NCBI GenBank assembly: GCA_949825045.1 | Contig: OX463829.1 | Location: forward strand, 3,534,001-3,598,000 | DNA from: Argyresthia goedartella | Taxonomy: Eukaryota; Arthropoda; Insecta; Lepidoptera; Argyresthiidae | DNA length: 64,000 nt | Reading direction: 5' to 3' | Shown: piece by piece, positions 20,115 through 31,461 of the stretch | How the letters are laid out: every line of letters starts with the position of its first letter | Numbering within the stretch: position 1 is the first letter of the stretch | The notes under the pieces: generated by a model | Seen by the model: the letters and a program-made list of their open reading frames with translations, nothing else | What the model was told of the DNA's origin: nothing | Databases searched by the model: none | Translations under genes and position numbers: made by a program

Positions 20115-23100
20115 ATGCTCTCCACCGCCTCTGTGATAGCGTGGAGTTCGGACGGCAAATCATGTGTGGCACGAACACTATTGGACTCGGGGGCCCAGGG
20201 GTGCTTAGTCTCGTGCAACCTTGTAAGACGGTTGGGCATTTCAGTAAGGGAGTATCCACATTCCATTCGGGGAATTGGGAACACGGAAATCGGTTCCGTT
20301 AAGGGAGTATGTCGGATTGCTCTCTCGTCACGGGTGGATTCATCGGTGAATCTGACGGTCACGGCATTAGTCATGCCTAATGTGATGGGCTCACACCCTC
20401 ACGTACGGTTGTCGCCCTCGGTGTGACAGTTAATCGCTGGGTTGTCACTGGCTGACCCGGAGTTCGATATTCCGGACCCAGTAGACATTTTATTGGGTGT
20501 CGATGCCTTGGGATACCTGTTAGTGCCAGGTGTCCACGTGTTGCAGGCGTCTGGTCTGGTTTCGGTCAACACCAGACTAGGCCATGCGGTAATGGGTCGG
20601 GTCATGCCGGCTGCCCCACGCCTAGCGACTCGTAGTCCCTTATTCGGTTCTGTACTCTCGGAGGTGATACAGAAGTTTTGGGAGGTGGAGGAACCACCCA
20701 CGTTCCGCCGGTTGGACCCGGTTGAAGAAGAGTGTGAACAGTTTTATCGGAACAACACTGGTGGCCTTCGGTCAGGTCAATTTCTCACACGTCTTCCATT
20801 CCGGAGTGTTCGCCCACCGCTGGGCAGTACACACCATGCAGCCGAGACGCGGCTTCTGTCGATGGAACGACGCATGAAGCGTGACGGGATTTTCCGGCAG
20901 AAGTACGTCGACTTCATGCGGGAGTACGAGTTGCTCGGCCACATGTCGGTTTCGGGTATCGACTGGAAGCGTGAAGACCACTGCTTCCTGCCTCATCACG
21001 CGGTCTTGAGGACCCCGGAGGGCAAAATACGGGTAGTGTTCGATGGATCGGCATCAAAATCTAACGGCATGAACCTGAACCAGTGTTTGCATTCAGGGCC
21101 GAAGTGGAACCATGACATCGCGGATGTTATCACACGGTTCCGTCGACACAATGTTGTGTTTGTAGCTGACATCCGGATGATGTTTAGACAGACGGTCATT
21201 CACCCTGACGATAGACGGTATCAGCTGATACTGTGGCGAGAGAGCCCAGATCAGCCCATCAAGGTGTACGAGCTGAACACCAACACGTACGGGCTACGGT
21301 CTAGTCCTTATTTGGCGATTCGCACTCTGCGGGAGTTAGCGGATCGAGAACGGTTAAATTTCCCTAGAGGAGCAGCGATCCTGGAGCAGGATCTCTACGT
21401 GGACGATATCTGTACCGGTGCAGATTCCGTAGAGGAGGCGCTCGCTCGACGGGACAAGGTAGTTGAGCTCTTACGGGGTGGAGGTCACGAGCTCCGGAAA
21501 TGGATGTCGAAATCTACAGAGTTACTGTCTGGTCTTCCGGATGACTACCAGCAGGATCCCCAAATTTTTGAAAATTTGGAAAATCCGAATATGTTGTTGG
21601 TATTAGGCGTCCAGTACCAGCCGGTGTCAGACATGTGTTCGTATCGGGTCGAGTTGGACTCCCCGAAGGTCTGGACGAAACGGAGCGTCCTTTCAACGGT
21701 GGCTAGGACATTTGATCCAAACGGGTGGATCACCTCGGTAACATTTCAGCTCAAGTGTTTTATGAAGCAATTGTGGTCTGCTGAGCTGAAATAGGACGAC
21801 CCGATCGTCGGGTAATTGAGCTCAGAGTGGGAATCGTTCTTTTCGACCCTCCCTGGCATCAATCGGATTTCACTGCCATGGAGGTTGGTCCCCACCAAAC
21901 GATACACCGCCACCCTGCATGGGTTTTGCGATGCCTCGGAGAAGGGCTACGGAGCTGCGGTGTATCTACGTACGGTCGACTCCTCGGGGGAGGTTGATGT
22001 GCGGTTGGTCATGGCCAAGAGCAAGGTTGCGCCGTTGCGCACTCGCCTGACCATTCCCAAATTAGAGCTTTAGGGAGCGGCTCTCCTGACTCGTCTGCTC
22101 AACCACACGATGACGGTTCTTCGTGGGTCAATAGCGTTAGAAGATACGGTCTACGCTTGGACGGACAGCCAGATCGTGTTATGCTGGCTGAAGGCTTCAG
22201 TTCACAAGCTGGAGATTTTTGTGGCGAATCGGGTTTCGCAGATTTTGAATTCGGAGGTTCCCTTAATCTGGAGACATGTTCCAGGGGAAATGAACCCAGC
22301 AGACTGTGCGTCTCGTGGGTGTCACGCTCCGGAGTTGGTTGGACATCCCTTGTGGTGGGGTCCAAAATGGTTGACTCAAGCCGAATCGGATTGGCCAATG
22401 AGTCCACGCGTTACCTCGGCGAACGGCGCCTTGACAGTCGGTGTCTGTACGACGCAACCAGAGCCGGAAGAGGAGTTCAGCCTGCTGGAACGGTACAGCT
22501 CGCTCGACAAGCTGGTCAATGTGACCGCCTGGATCTTCCGATTTACGCGGAATTGTCACAATTCTGAGGCGCAACGGGTGCGGACACAGGTACTGACACC
22601 ACAGGAACGGAACCATGCGTTGTTCGCATTGGTACGGAACGTGCAGACGGCGCACTTTAAGTCCGAACTGGACATTCTGAGACGCGGACGCGTCCAACTG
22701 AAGGGAGCTGTGGCTCGGCTCAACCCTTTTATTGACCCTCAAGGATTGCTGAGGGTAGGAGGTCGGCTGCGGAATGCCAACCTGCCTTATGCGGCTCGCC
22801 ACCTGTTGTTACTCCCAAGGAAAGGGAAGTTGGTCGAACTGTTGATACAGGATCGACACATTCGGAATGGGCATATCGGATGCCACGCCTTGATGGCGTT
22901 TCTCCAGCGCGAGTTCTGGATTCTATCGGGAAGACGCTTAGTGCGTAGCGTCGTATTTCGGTGCCTTCCTTGTTATCGGGCCAAGGCGGCTACGATGCAG
23001 CCCCAGATGGGCGATTTGCCCTCGGATAGGGTTAACGAAATCCGGCCCTTTGCGGGTGTCGGAACGGATTTCGCGGGACCATTCATGGTCAAGTCTTCAC

Positions 23101-23741
23101 AGCTACGGAACGCCAGATTAGTGAAGGCATACCTGTGCGTCTTCGTGTGCTTGGCCACGAAGGCAGTCCACTTGGAGGTGGTCAGTGACCTCACTACAGA
23201 GGCATTTATCGCATGTCTAGATCGGTTCGTCTCACGAAGGGGCCTCCCGACATTAATCCGTTCGGACAACGGCACAAATTTTGTCGGAGCCAGGCGATAT
23301 CTGCAGGAGGTCACTCAATTCCTGAACGGTAACCAGGACGCCATCGGTACGGCTTGCTCTCGACGAGGGATGGAATGGGTTTTCAGTCCGCCGGGATGTC
23401 CTCATTGGGGAGGAATTTTTGAGGCTGCGGTTAAATCGGCTAAGTCGCACCTGACGAGGATCATCGGTGAGACCTCTCTACGCTTTGAAGAGCTTGCGAC
23501 GCTGTTCTGTAAAATTGAAATGACACTGAACTCGCGTCCGTTGTGCCCGCTCAGTTCGGATCCAAATTATTTGGAAGCGTTGACGCCGGGTCACTTCCTG
23601 ATAGGTCAGCCCCTTAACGCACTGCCAGAATACCCATTCGGTGATGTTAAGTTAAGTCGGTTAACTAGGTGGCAAATGTTGCAGCAGATGGCTCAAGATT
23701 TTTGGAAACGGTGGTCCCTTGAGTACTTGCACATCTTGTAG
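20115..23741 (+). pseudogene. BEL copy 2 pol, several stops
   Basis: The domains are the same as in copy 1: protease LLDSGAQGCLVS, RT YVDDICTG, RNase H HGFCDASEKGYGA, and integrase with GTDFAGPF, RSDNGTNFVG and GGIFEAAVK. Nonsense changes relative to copy 1 lie at 20424-20426 (TGA), near 21792 and 21812 (TAG, TAA), and near 22071 (TAG). The integrase segment 22110-23741 is otherwise open for 543 codons and lacks the LINE insert. It ends at a TAG one codon away from the position of the terminal stop of copy 1, so the two copies acquired different stops in adjacent codons. The copy is inactive. Confidence 0.85.
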
Positions 23742-23988
23742 CAGCGCGTTAAGTGGACTGACCGGACGAGCCCCCCTCAAGTCGGTGATTTGGTGCTGAT
23801 TAAGGATGCGAACCTGCCATCATTGAGACGGAGACGAGGACGGATCGTCAAATTGTACACGGGTCGGGATGGCACGCCTCGATCAGCAGAAGTCAAGGTG
23901 GGGGACTAGGTCCTCAAGAGAGCGGTCGCAACACTTTCTCGCCTTCCTATTGATTAGGGACAGGTTCGGGCCTGTCCGGGCGGGTGAC

Positions 23989-24514
23989 TGTTTAATATTT
24001 ATGCTTCGGAACGCACCTTTTTTTTGTTGCGCGACTCGGACCGCGAGTGATCGGAACGGAACTAGCTAGCTGTCACTTGTAAAGAAGATATATGTCGGCA
24101 CATGGCATTCGGGCCTTGGCTGTATTTTTATTAGTAATAATTGTCTAACACAGGTGTCGGGCCTGGTCGGAATGTTAATTTGTAATAATCATCACGGAAC
24201 AATCGTCGGGAAATAAGTAGATTCACGTCATCGGAGTGAGTGCTTCGTGTTGTGAAAGGTTAACGTGATTCGGGGATCAATTCGTCGCATTCGGACAGCG
24301 ACTCTTTGTGTCGGCAAGCAACACGACGGCGACAGCATCGGGCTACGACGAGAGTAAGATTCGACTCCTCTCACCCCACCCTTGTGCTCCTCATCCCGGT
24401 TCCTGCCTCGAATTGAGCTTTCGAATTCTGGTCCACGGCGTCAAAGGTCAGTACTCCTGGTGAAAAACAACCCTACCAAGATTCCACGCCCTTTCGGTTG
24501 AGGCGTGGAATTTA
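23989..24514 (+). repeat. BEL LTR 3 (3' LTR)
   Basis: It begins TGTTTAATATTTATGC like the others but is the most diverged in its first 110 bases, with a roughly 40-base deletion around 24085. The second half is close to LTR 1 and ends near GGCGTGGAATTTAA. Confidence 0.8.
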
Positions 24515-26002
24515 ATCAATTACTGATCGTAAATTCGGATTATTCCTTTTTTTCGTCAAATTTTTCCGAAAATTCTGATTGACACTTGGCCGAAAAATCC
24601 GCAACGGACTTGACCAAAAGCATCTAAATTACAGATCACTAATGATAATAAAACCATAAAAAACACATTTTGTAAGAAAAACATTAATAGCGGGGTTAAT
24701 AGCCATTTTGGCTATTAATATTAACACGATTAATAGCAGTGCCCATCTCTAGGTATACATAATGTGCATGCATAAGTATGAAATAAAACGTTTCGATCGT
24801 CAACTTGGTGATGTGAAGGAACGGAACTTTTTGAACGGTGTAGATGAACGCGAATTAACGTATAAAATTACATTTTGTTATGTATTGTAATTTAGAATAT
24901 GGTCGGGAATTTACGTAGGTACTTAGATCGCCAATATTTTTAAATGGGAAGGTAGACCACTGATTAGACTAGGTATCTAATTACCTATCAAATTCGGCCG
25001 TCCAAAATAATACTGCATCATCCTGTATCAGTCACGTAAAAGAAGTAGAGAAATTAAAATATGAATAAAAGACCAAGACCATTCCAAATCCGTACATTTT
25101 TTGTCCCATTATACGATGTAAAATCAGCTGTTCTTTAAGTAGACTTCAAAAAGTATATTTTCCGAAAAATGGTCCGTTGAATATTCAAGCACTGAGACAG
25201 CGTCATGTTGACGCGCCACGTGTCCGCCATGGTACGCTGAAATCATAGAGTAACAAAAGAGGTCTACGAAGAAGTGACAACCGATACATTATTTGTAAAT
25301 TATGCAATGCATTTGTGGAAGCAAAGAAATTTATTCATCTGAGATTTTTTAGGTGTAGCACGAAGGCTGGTTACCAGTTTATTCTCCGATGGTCAATCTA
25401 CGGTGAATTGAACTTGTGGATTTAAAATTTACTATTTTTTGCAATAGCTGGGTGCCTATCTATGGTCTCCAATGTTTTTTGGGTTGCTTATAACGAACTT
25501 TAAGTCCATACAACATACAAGACCAGTTTATTTGATTTTAAACGCATGCCAATTCATTTACTTTTACTTTCACACTACTTCACATTTTTTTTAAACTAAG
25601 TAACTATTATAACATTTTGTAATAGGGTATGAACATGAAGTTTTTAGGCACAATTGCAGTGTCACTTCTGCGGTGTGCAATCTCGCCCCGCTCCCCGCTC
25701 CCCCTTGTCATCAATTTGCAACACGTGTTTTGTTTCATTTAGAGCGTCTCTCTGCGCTAGTATACCTCGCGCCACGAATTAAGAGCGCTGGGTGACGTTG
25801 GCGGTAATTACTGCGCATATGTACAGGTATTGAAAAGTGACTACTGCGCATTCAAGGCCACCGCTGATAACGTGTGGCGCGACGTATAACAGTCATTCAA
25901 TGGGTAAATTTAATGCCAGAACTTTTTTTTTTCACAATAAAATAGCAATAATACCTACAAGTGGAGTCGAAAATTAGTCCTACAAAAAAAGAGTATCTAT
26001 GG
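24515..26002. other. Spacer, no gene seen
   Basis: AT-rich. At 24735-24753 the sequence GCAGTGCCCATCTCTAG resembles a terminal repeat of small hAT-like elements, but no partner end was found. GC-rich patches at 25675-25705 and around 25790-25880 show no ORF or repeat structure that I can name. Confidence 0.45.
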
Positions 26003-26362
26003 CACCGTAAGATAGTCAAAACCGTTAGTTGATAAATTAACGTTTTTTTCCTCGTTAGTTTGTCAACTATCGACAGATAGTAAACTGCAGCGTACTTCTT
26101 ACTATATGACGCGTTAGTTGATAAACTAATTGTTAAAACCGTTAATTAGTAAACTGGTTTAAACTTGAATTTCAAACGAAATACTAGGGCAAACACTGCA
26201 GTAGCTTAGGTGAATAGGCCGAGTCTTCGTCTTAGGTTGACATGTGAGAACAAAAGAAACGTAAATTCTAAACCCTGTCGGTCTGGTTTACTATCTGTCG
26301 ATAGTTGATCAACTAACGCGTTCGTTACTAACGGTTTTGACAATCTTACGGTGACAGATACA
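26003..26362. mobile_element. MITE, copy 2 (both termini present)
   Basis: The left end GTATCTATGGCACCGTAAG and right end CTTACGGTGACAGATAC are inverted repeats, and the similarity extends inward through CAAAACCGTTAGTTG. The interior matches the copy at 5974-6374. It is non-coding. A target duplication could not be fixed with confidence. Confidence 0.7.
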
Positions 26363-26411
26363 TCGATTTCGCCCTGGATTTGAGTAGGTAACCAAATAAA
26401 GGGGTTGTCTT

Positions 26412-27092
26412 ATTTAGGGTTCCGTACCCCAAAAGGTAAAAAAAGAACCCACGCGGGACAAAAAGGATCACTCGCGAGTCCGCCCGATGACGGTCTGTTA
26501 CAGGCATTTTTCTCAGGAACTATCAGAAATAGAGTCTTAAAATTTTCAGCAAAAATATTTATTCCAACAAGCGCAACATAATTCAAGTCTAATATGAAAA
26601 AATATTGCCTACAAAAAATTGGAGGGAGTAAAATGACAAAACGATAAAATAAAAATTACCATCATAAGTCATGTAGGATATCGTTAAAAAGGGTGTTTAT
26701 AAACATTTGGAATATATATTTTTTCATTTAGTTTTGATTACTTCAGAAGTTATGATCAAAAAAGCGAAAAAAAAGCCATTTCGCCCCCCCTTATTTTGAA
26801 AAATAAAGAGTCTAAAATTATGAAAAAAATACGGCAAATTATGAAAAAAAAATTTAGCCAAAGATTACAAGAAAACCGATTCAGAGCCAAGGTTTCAATT
26901 AATCTGTGAACCACATACAAACTTGTCAAGGCACCTGGTTCCGTACATGGAGTATGAAAGTACGCACCAATATCTTTGTAAACAACATTTTGCTATGTAA
27001 AATAAAAACTTTTTACACCACACCATCTCTACCATTGTACGGTGGTACGGAACTCTTCGTTCACAAGTCCAACCCGCACTTGACTGTTTTTT
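26412..27092 (-). repeat. Dispersed repeat with complementary ends, copy A
   Basis: Read on the minus strand, it starts like the copy at 58978 (CAAGTGCGGGTTGGACT, then GTTCCGTACCACCGTACAATGG, TTACATAGCAAAATGTTG) and ends at a GGTACGGAACCCTAAATAAG terminus. GGGTTCCGTACC near one end and GGTACGGAACCC at the other are complementary. The interior is longer than in the other copies. It is non-coding and of unknown class. Confidence 0.6.
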
Positions 27093-27529
27093 TTTAATAT
27101 GTTTTTTCGATAAATGATCAATCATTATTATGCTTATTTTGTATAAAATGTAACATAACAAAAGTCATCGAGTACCCGCGGGTATATTAGTCATGTAAAA
27201 AAAAGTTAATTTGGACCGGAAACGTTATAAATCCAGCTGATGAAGGTCAGGAATTAACACACTGAAAAAAGGGACTTTCATTCAATGGCAATGGTGCCCT
27301 AAGGTGATTTAAATATAGCAAATTACCTGCATGTTATTTTTTTGCCCTAACATATTTTAATTTTCATCTGATTTTTAGTGTTTTTCGTCACAACAATCCA
27401 GGGAGACACGTGCAGGGCGGTTGGATCCAAGAATTTGATGTGGTTGTGAGAAACTATTAATCCCTCTAAGGCTGACGTACCTCATTATTGACAGCCGCTA
27501 AATACAATTATAATACAACTTAAATACGG

Positions 27530-27912
27530 TACGGTGCACTCTAAGGTTCCCACAATAATAGATGCGTTGTATTTAAACTGTATAACAATATATAAATATA
27601 AGACATGTATTTTAATAAGGAAAATTACTACGAATGCCACAAAATTTAACATAGAACTACACCTATCAAATAACAGAAATCTTCGTAACAAAATCAAACT
27701 TAAACTAACAAAACCTAGGACTAATTATGGAAAAAAGTATTTGAGGGAGTAAAGATGATGTAAAGATTTGCGAAAGTATGAACACTTTCAAAAATAAGTT
27801 AAAGCTACATATCGCTACGAGTATCGTAAATTAATCTACCTATTTATTTTTAAGCATATCTCATTTTAAGTGAAATGTTATTTTCTTATGAGAATAAAGT
27901 TCGTTAAAACCT
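27530..27912 (+). pseudogene. LINE 3' relic
   Basis: The translation shows HLSNNRNLRNKIKLKLTKPRTNYGKKYLRE. After a short frame change it reads CESMNTFKNKLKLHI, which resembles the last residues of Jockey-type LINE ORF2 (the common ending ...ESLNTFKxKLK...). An AATAAAG motif at 27893 would be the 3' end signal. It is 5'-truncated and frameshifted. The family assignment is by motif feel only. Confidence 0.45.
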
Positions 27913-28204
27913 ATGAGGGGTTGTCCAAAAGTGTGGTACATCACTCTGTGGTACACGATTGTGCGTTATTTACCTATCATTGATTGATGTAGCGCTAAAG
28001 TAAATTCTAAGGCTACGGACAGAGTTAACTCGTAAACAATTTAAATTCCAACGCGCCTTTCATTAGACTGATTTGGTCTGTTTCATGAATTTCCCCTTTT
28101 TCCTTCTTCGGAAATTTCCCGGCAAGTGACGGCAACGTGACCCGAATGGTAATGATTCCCTTCGCGTCCCAAACAAAACTTGAGTATTGGAAGTCGTGAT
28201 CAAC

Positions 28205-28435
28205 GGGGACCTTAGAAGGTAGAATGACGCATGAAAACCTCTGAGGCTTTGCGGTTCACGGCTCTGCTTCCCAAGTGAATGGCACCGGGTTTGCATCCCT
28301 GCTAGGGGGGAAATATAGCGAGGTGTATGTGTGTGACGTCGCTGTTTCTGGTTCCCACGACTCAGGGTATCCTAGTGTGGGGCTAGAAGCAAAGTATGTG
28401 CCTGTATAAACATGTAATATTTATATTATGTAAAG
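28205..28435 (+). repeat. SINE-like repeat, diverged subfamily
   Basis: GACGTCGCTGTTTCTGGTTCCCACGACTCAGGGTATCCTAGTGTGGGGCTAGAAGC is matched in reverse at about 60290-60350. Upstream CCGGGTTTGCATCCCTG could be a degenerate B box. The head is too diverged to fold as a tRNA by eye. Confidence 0.45.
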
Positions 28436-28451
28436 TATAAACCTAGAAAAA

Positions 28452-28574
28452 ACGGGCCAGGTGCGGGTCGGACACGTCCACGAATGGTTTCGTACCAACG
28501 TTCAATGGTAGGAATGGTGTGGAGTGGATAGTTTGGATTTTACATAGCAAAATGTTAGCAGCAGTAGTTAGTAG
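28452..28574 (+). repeat. Dispersed repeat copy B, left half
   Basis: It matches the start of the copy at 58978-59393 (GCCAGGTGCGGGTCGGAC, TTCGTACCAACG, GTGTGGAGTG, TTACATAGCAAAATGTT). The right half continues at 31462, after the DNA transposon. Confidence 0.75.
28568..28574. repeat. Target duplication TTAGTAG, left
   Basis: The same 7 bases lie immediately outside the right terminus at 31455-31461. Confidence 0.75.
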
Positions 28575-31454
28575 GCTGGGCCAATTTTGTATGGAGATAT
28601 TTTTGTTTCCAAATATGGATTGGGGCTAGTTATATTTTGGTGCTATTACGCATTATTAGTTAATGTACAAAAAACTGTTATGATTCGATGTCATCTTCAG
28701 CCTCCGGATTCACGTTGAAATTTTCATAAATCGGGAAAAAATGCCTTTTGTCAAAACATTTTTAGGGGTGCTAAATATAGTTTAAAGTGTTATCAAGAGT
28801 AATAAAACACAAGAATAAAGAGAAGCCTTAGTTATGTATTCATTTAAAATATGAAAATCAAATCAATAATATACATTATTAATGAATTACTTAACACAAA
28901 AATCTTTCTTACTCTCGAATTTAGGCATATCTTTGCGAGACTCTATCTGAGCCTTTATAAAGCCTTCTCTTGATATTTTGCTGCACAAGGTACGTGATGC
29001 TTCAGTGACTGTCTTGACAGCTCTTTCGACAGCTTGTGTGTGACATGGGAGGCGAAGCAGAGGTAATTCACTTTTACCATTCTGTGCAACAAACAATTGC
29101 AATTCTTCGTCACTTACACCTTTGAGAATTGGCGGTTCGGTGATATTTTGCTGCCAATCGATGATATCGATATAAGAGGTTGCATCCAGGTTTATGTGAG
29201 GAACTTCATATAGTCGGATATTGGTCCGCTTAGTGCTTCGAGCTTTTAAAATACGACGAGCCGCTAGTTCACGAATATGATTTTGTGGATCAGACAACAT
29301 TGCAAGTAGTAAATTCTCTGGGTGAGCAAAATAACTATTTCTTCTGATAACAGGATCGATTATAGTTTTTAGATCATTTGATAAATATCTGGATGCAGAG
29401 ATTAGCGACCACAAGTGTTTTGCTCCATCCTTGCAAGAAGGATGCATTTTTATAGCGAACCACGTCGGAGCGTAAACTTTTACTATAAACGTGGCCAGAA
29501 TCTGAAGTTTTTCAGAAGGATCTTTCGTTGATACGTACAGCCGAAGAACACGATTTGCTCGAGTCAGCCATCTGGCATGCGACATCTTCCCTGGTGATTT
29601 GTGAGCTAAATCATCAGGGAATTTCCCCGTGGTTACAGCCGAAACAATGCTATATAGATACGATTGGTCGGAGCTGAGATCTTGCGCTGTCAAGTCTGGT
29701 AGCTTTGACGGAATTGGCTGAAACTGAACCACAGGTTTTTTCTCACAATTTTCAAGGTGTTTTCCAATTGGACCTTTTAAAGTTTCAGGTCCAGACGTAC
29801 CACCATCAATATGCGCGAACAAATGTCGAAACGGTAATTCGTTCATATGTAGCAGGCATATAATCCATTGTAGCGGTTTATTCAAAGTTTTTTCAAGCAA
29901 GCGTATGATGCCTCCATATTTACCAGTGTTAACGTTTGTCCCATCGCATCCAATGGCCAGTAAAGGTTCCGTTGGTATATTTTCTCTCAAAAAGTATTGT
30001 GTAATTGCTTTTGTAATCACTTTCGCAGTGCCAGAATGTGGTGCAATATAACTCAAGTACTTAGAGTCAGGTTCTTTAATCAATGATATATGTTCTTCCA
30101 TAATCAGCTGTCTGTAACTCTTGCCAATTTTTTTCACCGTGACAATTGTTTTGTCTTTTCGACCATCGAAATATAAAGCGGGTACTTCTAAAACCCTGTC
30201 TTTGGCGGTTATATTCTGTCTTGTTTTCGATCGCTCTCTGCGCAGTTTGTTCTTGTCAATGATTGACACAGTGGAGCTAGTTGCTTGCAAAACTGAAGAG
30301 GCAATGGCTGCCCCTGCTCTGTCTGAAACACCATATCTGTCGCAGGTTTTGGCTAGCATTGAATAATTCATACTAGTGACGGGCGTTTGGGGATCTTTAG
30401 ATTTCTTTAAGCCAAGTTCTTCTTCGTCACTATCAGATTCCTTTGAATCGGTGGAAGACGATGCATCGATTTGGACTGGCATAGGATGATTTGTACTATT
30501 TTGGCTTAATTTTTGACATTTTATTGCATATTCTCGGCTTGACAGCTTCCTTTTCAAAGTTTTTCTAATTTGCTTTGTAGCGATGAAATCGACTTTGCCA
30601 ATGAACATTTTTCGCAAAGAACGTTGATCCAATAAGAAGCTGCACTCATTCTTAGGTATCTTTTTATCCTTAGGACAATTACAGTTTCTCAAGTCCTTAC
30701 ATTTACACGCCGAAATGTCAAATAAAGCTTTGCTGCTGCGCTGAAACTTTTCAAGATTTTCCTTTGGTATTTTGGGGTTAGACTTCAGTATATTTTTGCA
30801 CTTTAGGTGATAAGCTTTTAGCATATCGTTCACTCTTTTATGTGAAACAATGGGTAGAGATGCTCTTGTCCATATGTCTTCGATTTTACCTGTCACTTTA
30901 CCAGCAATTTCTTGAAATGTTGGTTCTTTCTGCGAATTGTTAGATTTCAGGTGTCGCCTAGTCCACTCATAATATTTCATAACTTCTTCATAAGTTGGCA
31001 ATACATTGTCTTTAATATCACATATTTCACCAAATAAAGGACACTTTGTTGCGTTTCGAGTGCTTTCCATGTTTAATATTGTTTAAAACACCCTCTCACT
31101 TAAACAGCTGCAGTGTGACTGATGCGAGAAAATGGCGCGCTAAGTGCAATCGGCACGACCCCGCCCCCTCACCTCACGCCGTAAATTATCAAAACAAAGG
31201 ACTTTTTCTAGCTAATAGGTCATGTATGCTTTCGAAAAGTGTAGAAAATAATAAAACATCCGAACTTGATTGATAATTATTGGCACTCAAATATACCTCT
31301 AAAATATGTTTTTTCAGATATTTCAAATTGAATCCGGAGGCTGTTAACAATAATAAAATCCAATCAAATTTTGCACACAATATTTTGACTATGTGTAGCA
31401 TCTTTTTATAGCTAGCCCTTAACAAAATTCAAAAAAAAATAAAATTGGCCCATC
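28575..31454. mobile_element. DNA transposon with long imperfect inverted arms and one gene, superfamily unassigned
   Basis: The termini GCTGGGCCAATTTT (28575-28588) and AAAATTGGCCCATC (31441-31454) are inverted with one mismatch. Exact TTAGTAG lies outside both. Inside the tips the arms stay related: GGGGCTAGTTATA against AGGGCTAGCTATA, and CAGCCTCCGGATTCA at 28698-28712 with its inverse at 31329-31343, 123 and 111 bases from the respective ends. The element separates two halves of one dispersed repeat, which independently fixes its boundaries. It carries a single intact minus-strand gene. The terminal sequence and duplication length do not match a superfamily I know with certainty. Confidence 0.85.
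28887..31070 (-). CDS. 727-aa probable transposase of the 2.9-kb element
   Basis: A single open frame fills most of the element; the ATG at 31070 lies about 385 bases inside the right end. Visible features in order: a Cys cluster CKCKDLRNCNCPKD near residues 120-133, possibly metal binding; a basic stretch RKTLKRKLSSRE near 165-178; ALYFDGRKDKT near 298-308; AIGCDGTNVNTGKYGG near 370-385; LLHMNELPFRHLF near 405-417; HARWLTRANRVLRLY near 497-511; then HIRELAARRILKAR and a C-terminal EGFIKAQIESRKDMPKF. The spaced Asp blocks (FDG, CDGTNVNTG) and the later His and Arg-Trp blocks recall a multi-copy arthropod protein family that I believe has an RNase H-like, hAT-like fold. That link is inference. 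Being flanked by inverted repeats and target duplications makes transposase the best reading. A relic of the same family is at 7981-8487. No stops or frameshifts are seen. Confidence 0.75.
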   Translation of the reverse strand: MESTRNATKCPLFGEICDIKDNVLPTYEEVMKYYEWTRRHLKSNNSQKEPTFQEIAGKVTGKIEDIWTRASLPIVSHKRVNDMLKAYHLKCKNILKSNPKIPKENLEKFQRSSKALFDISACKCKDLRNCNCPKDKKIPKNECSFLLDQRSLRKMFIGKVDFIATKQIRKTLKRKLSSREYAIKCQKLSQNSTNHPMPVQIDASSSTDSKESDSDEEELGLKKSKDPQTPVTSMNYSMLAKTCDRYGVSDRAGAAIASSVLQATSSTVSIIDKNKLRRERSKTRQNITAKDRVLEVPALYFDGRKDKTIVTVKKIGKSYRQLIMEEHISLIKEPDSKYLSYIAPHSGTAKVITKAITQYFLRENIPTEPLLAIGCDGTNVNTGKYGGIIRLLEKTLNKPLQWIICLLHMNELPFRHLFAHIDGGTSGPETLKGPIGKHLENCEKKPVVQFQPIPSKLPDLTAQDLSSDQSYLYSIVSAVTTGKFPDDLAHKSPGKMSHARWLTRANRVLRLYVSTKDPSEKLQILATFIVKVYAPTWFAIKMHPSCKDGAKHLWSLISASRYLSNDLKTIIDPVIRRNSYFAHPENLLLAMLSDPQNHIRELAARRILKARSTKRTNIRLYEVPHINLDATSYIDIIDWQQNITEPPILKGVSDEELQLFVAQNGKSELPLLRLPCHTQAVERAVKTVTEASRTLCSKISREGFIKAQIESRKDMPKFESKKDFCVK

Positions 31455-31461
31455 TTAGTAG
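31455..31461. repeat. Target duplication TTAGTAG, right
   Basis: Identical to 28568-28574. Confidence 0.75.

Larger units (their letters stand above)
11193..24514 (+). mobile_element. BEL/Pao LTR retrotransposon tandem dimer
   Basis: Three direct LTR copies (starting at 11193, 18355 and 23989, each with TGTTTAATATTTATGCTTCGG) flank two internal regions in the same orientation. Both encode gag with CCHC knuckles, aspartic protease (DSGAQG), RT with YVDD, RNase H and integrase in the order protease-RT-RNase H-integrase, typical of BEL/Pao. The internal regions differ by only occasional substitutions but carry different deletions and nonsense mutations. The arrangement could come from recombination between LTRs of two copies or from tandem reverse transcription. 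No clear target duplication was found at the outer ends. Confidence 0.85.

Noticed and set aside
24735..24753. hAT-like terminal sequence (CAGTGCCCATCTCT)
   Set aside because: No inverted partner or target duplication could be found, so no element is called.
27485..27697. Minus-strand 70-codon hydrophobic frame
   Set aside because: It is a shadow of the plus-strand LINE relic at 27530-27912.
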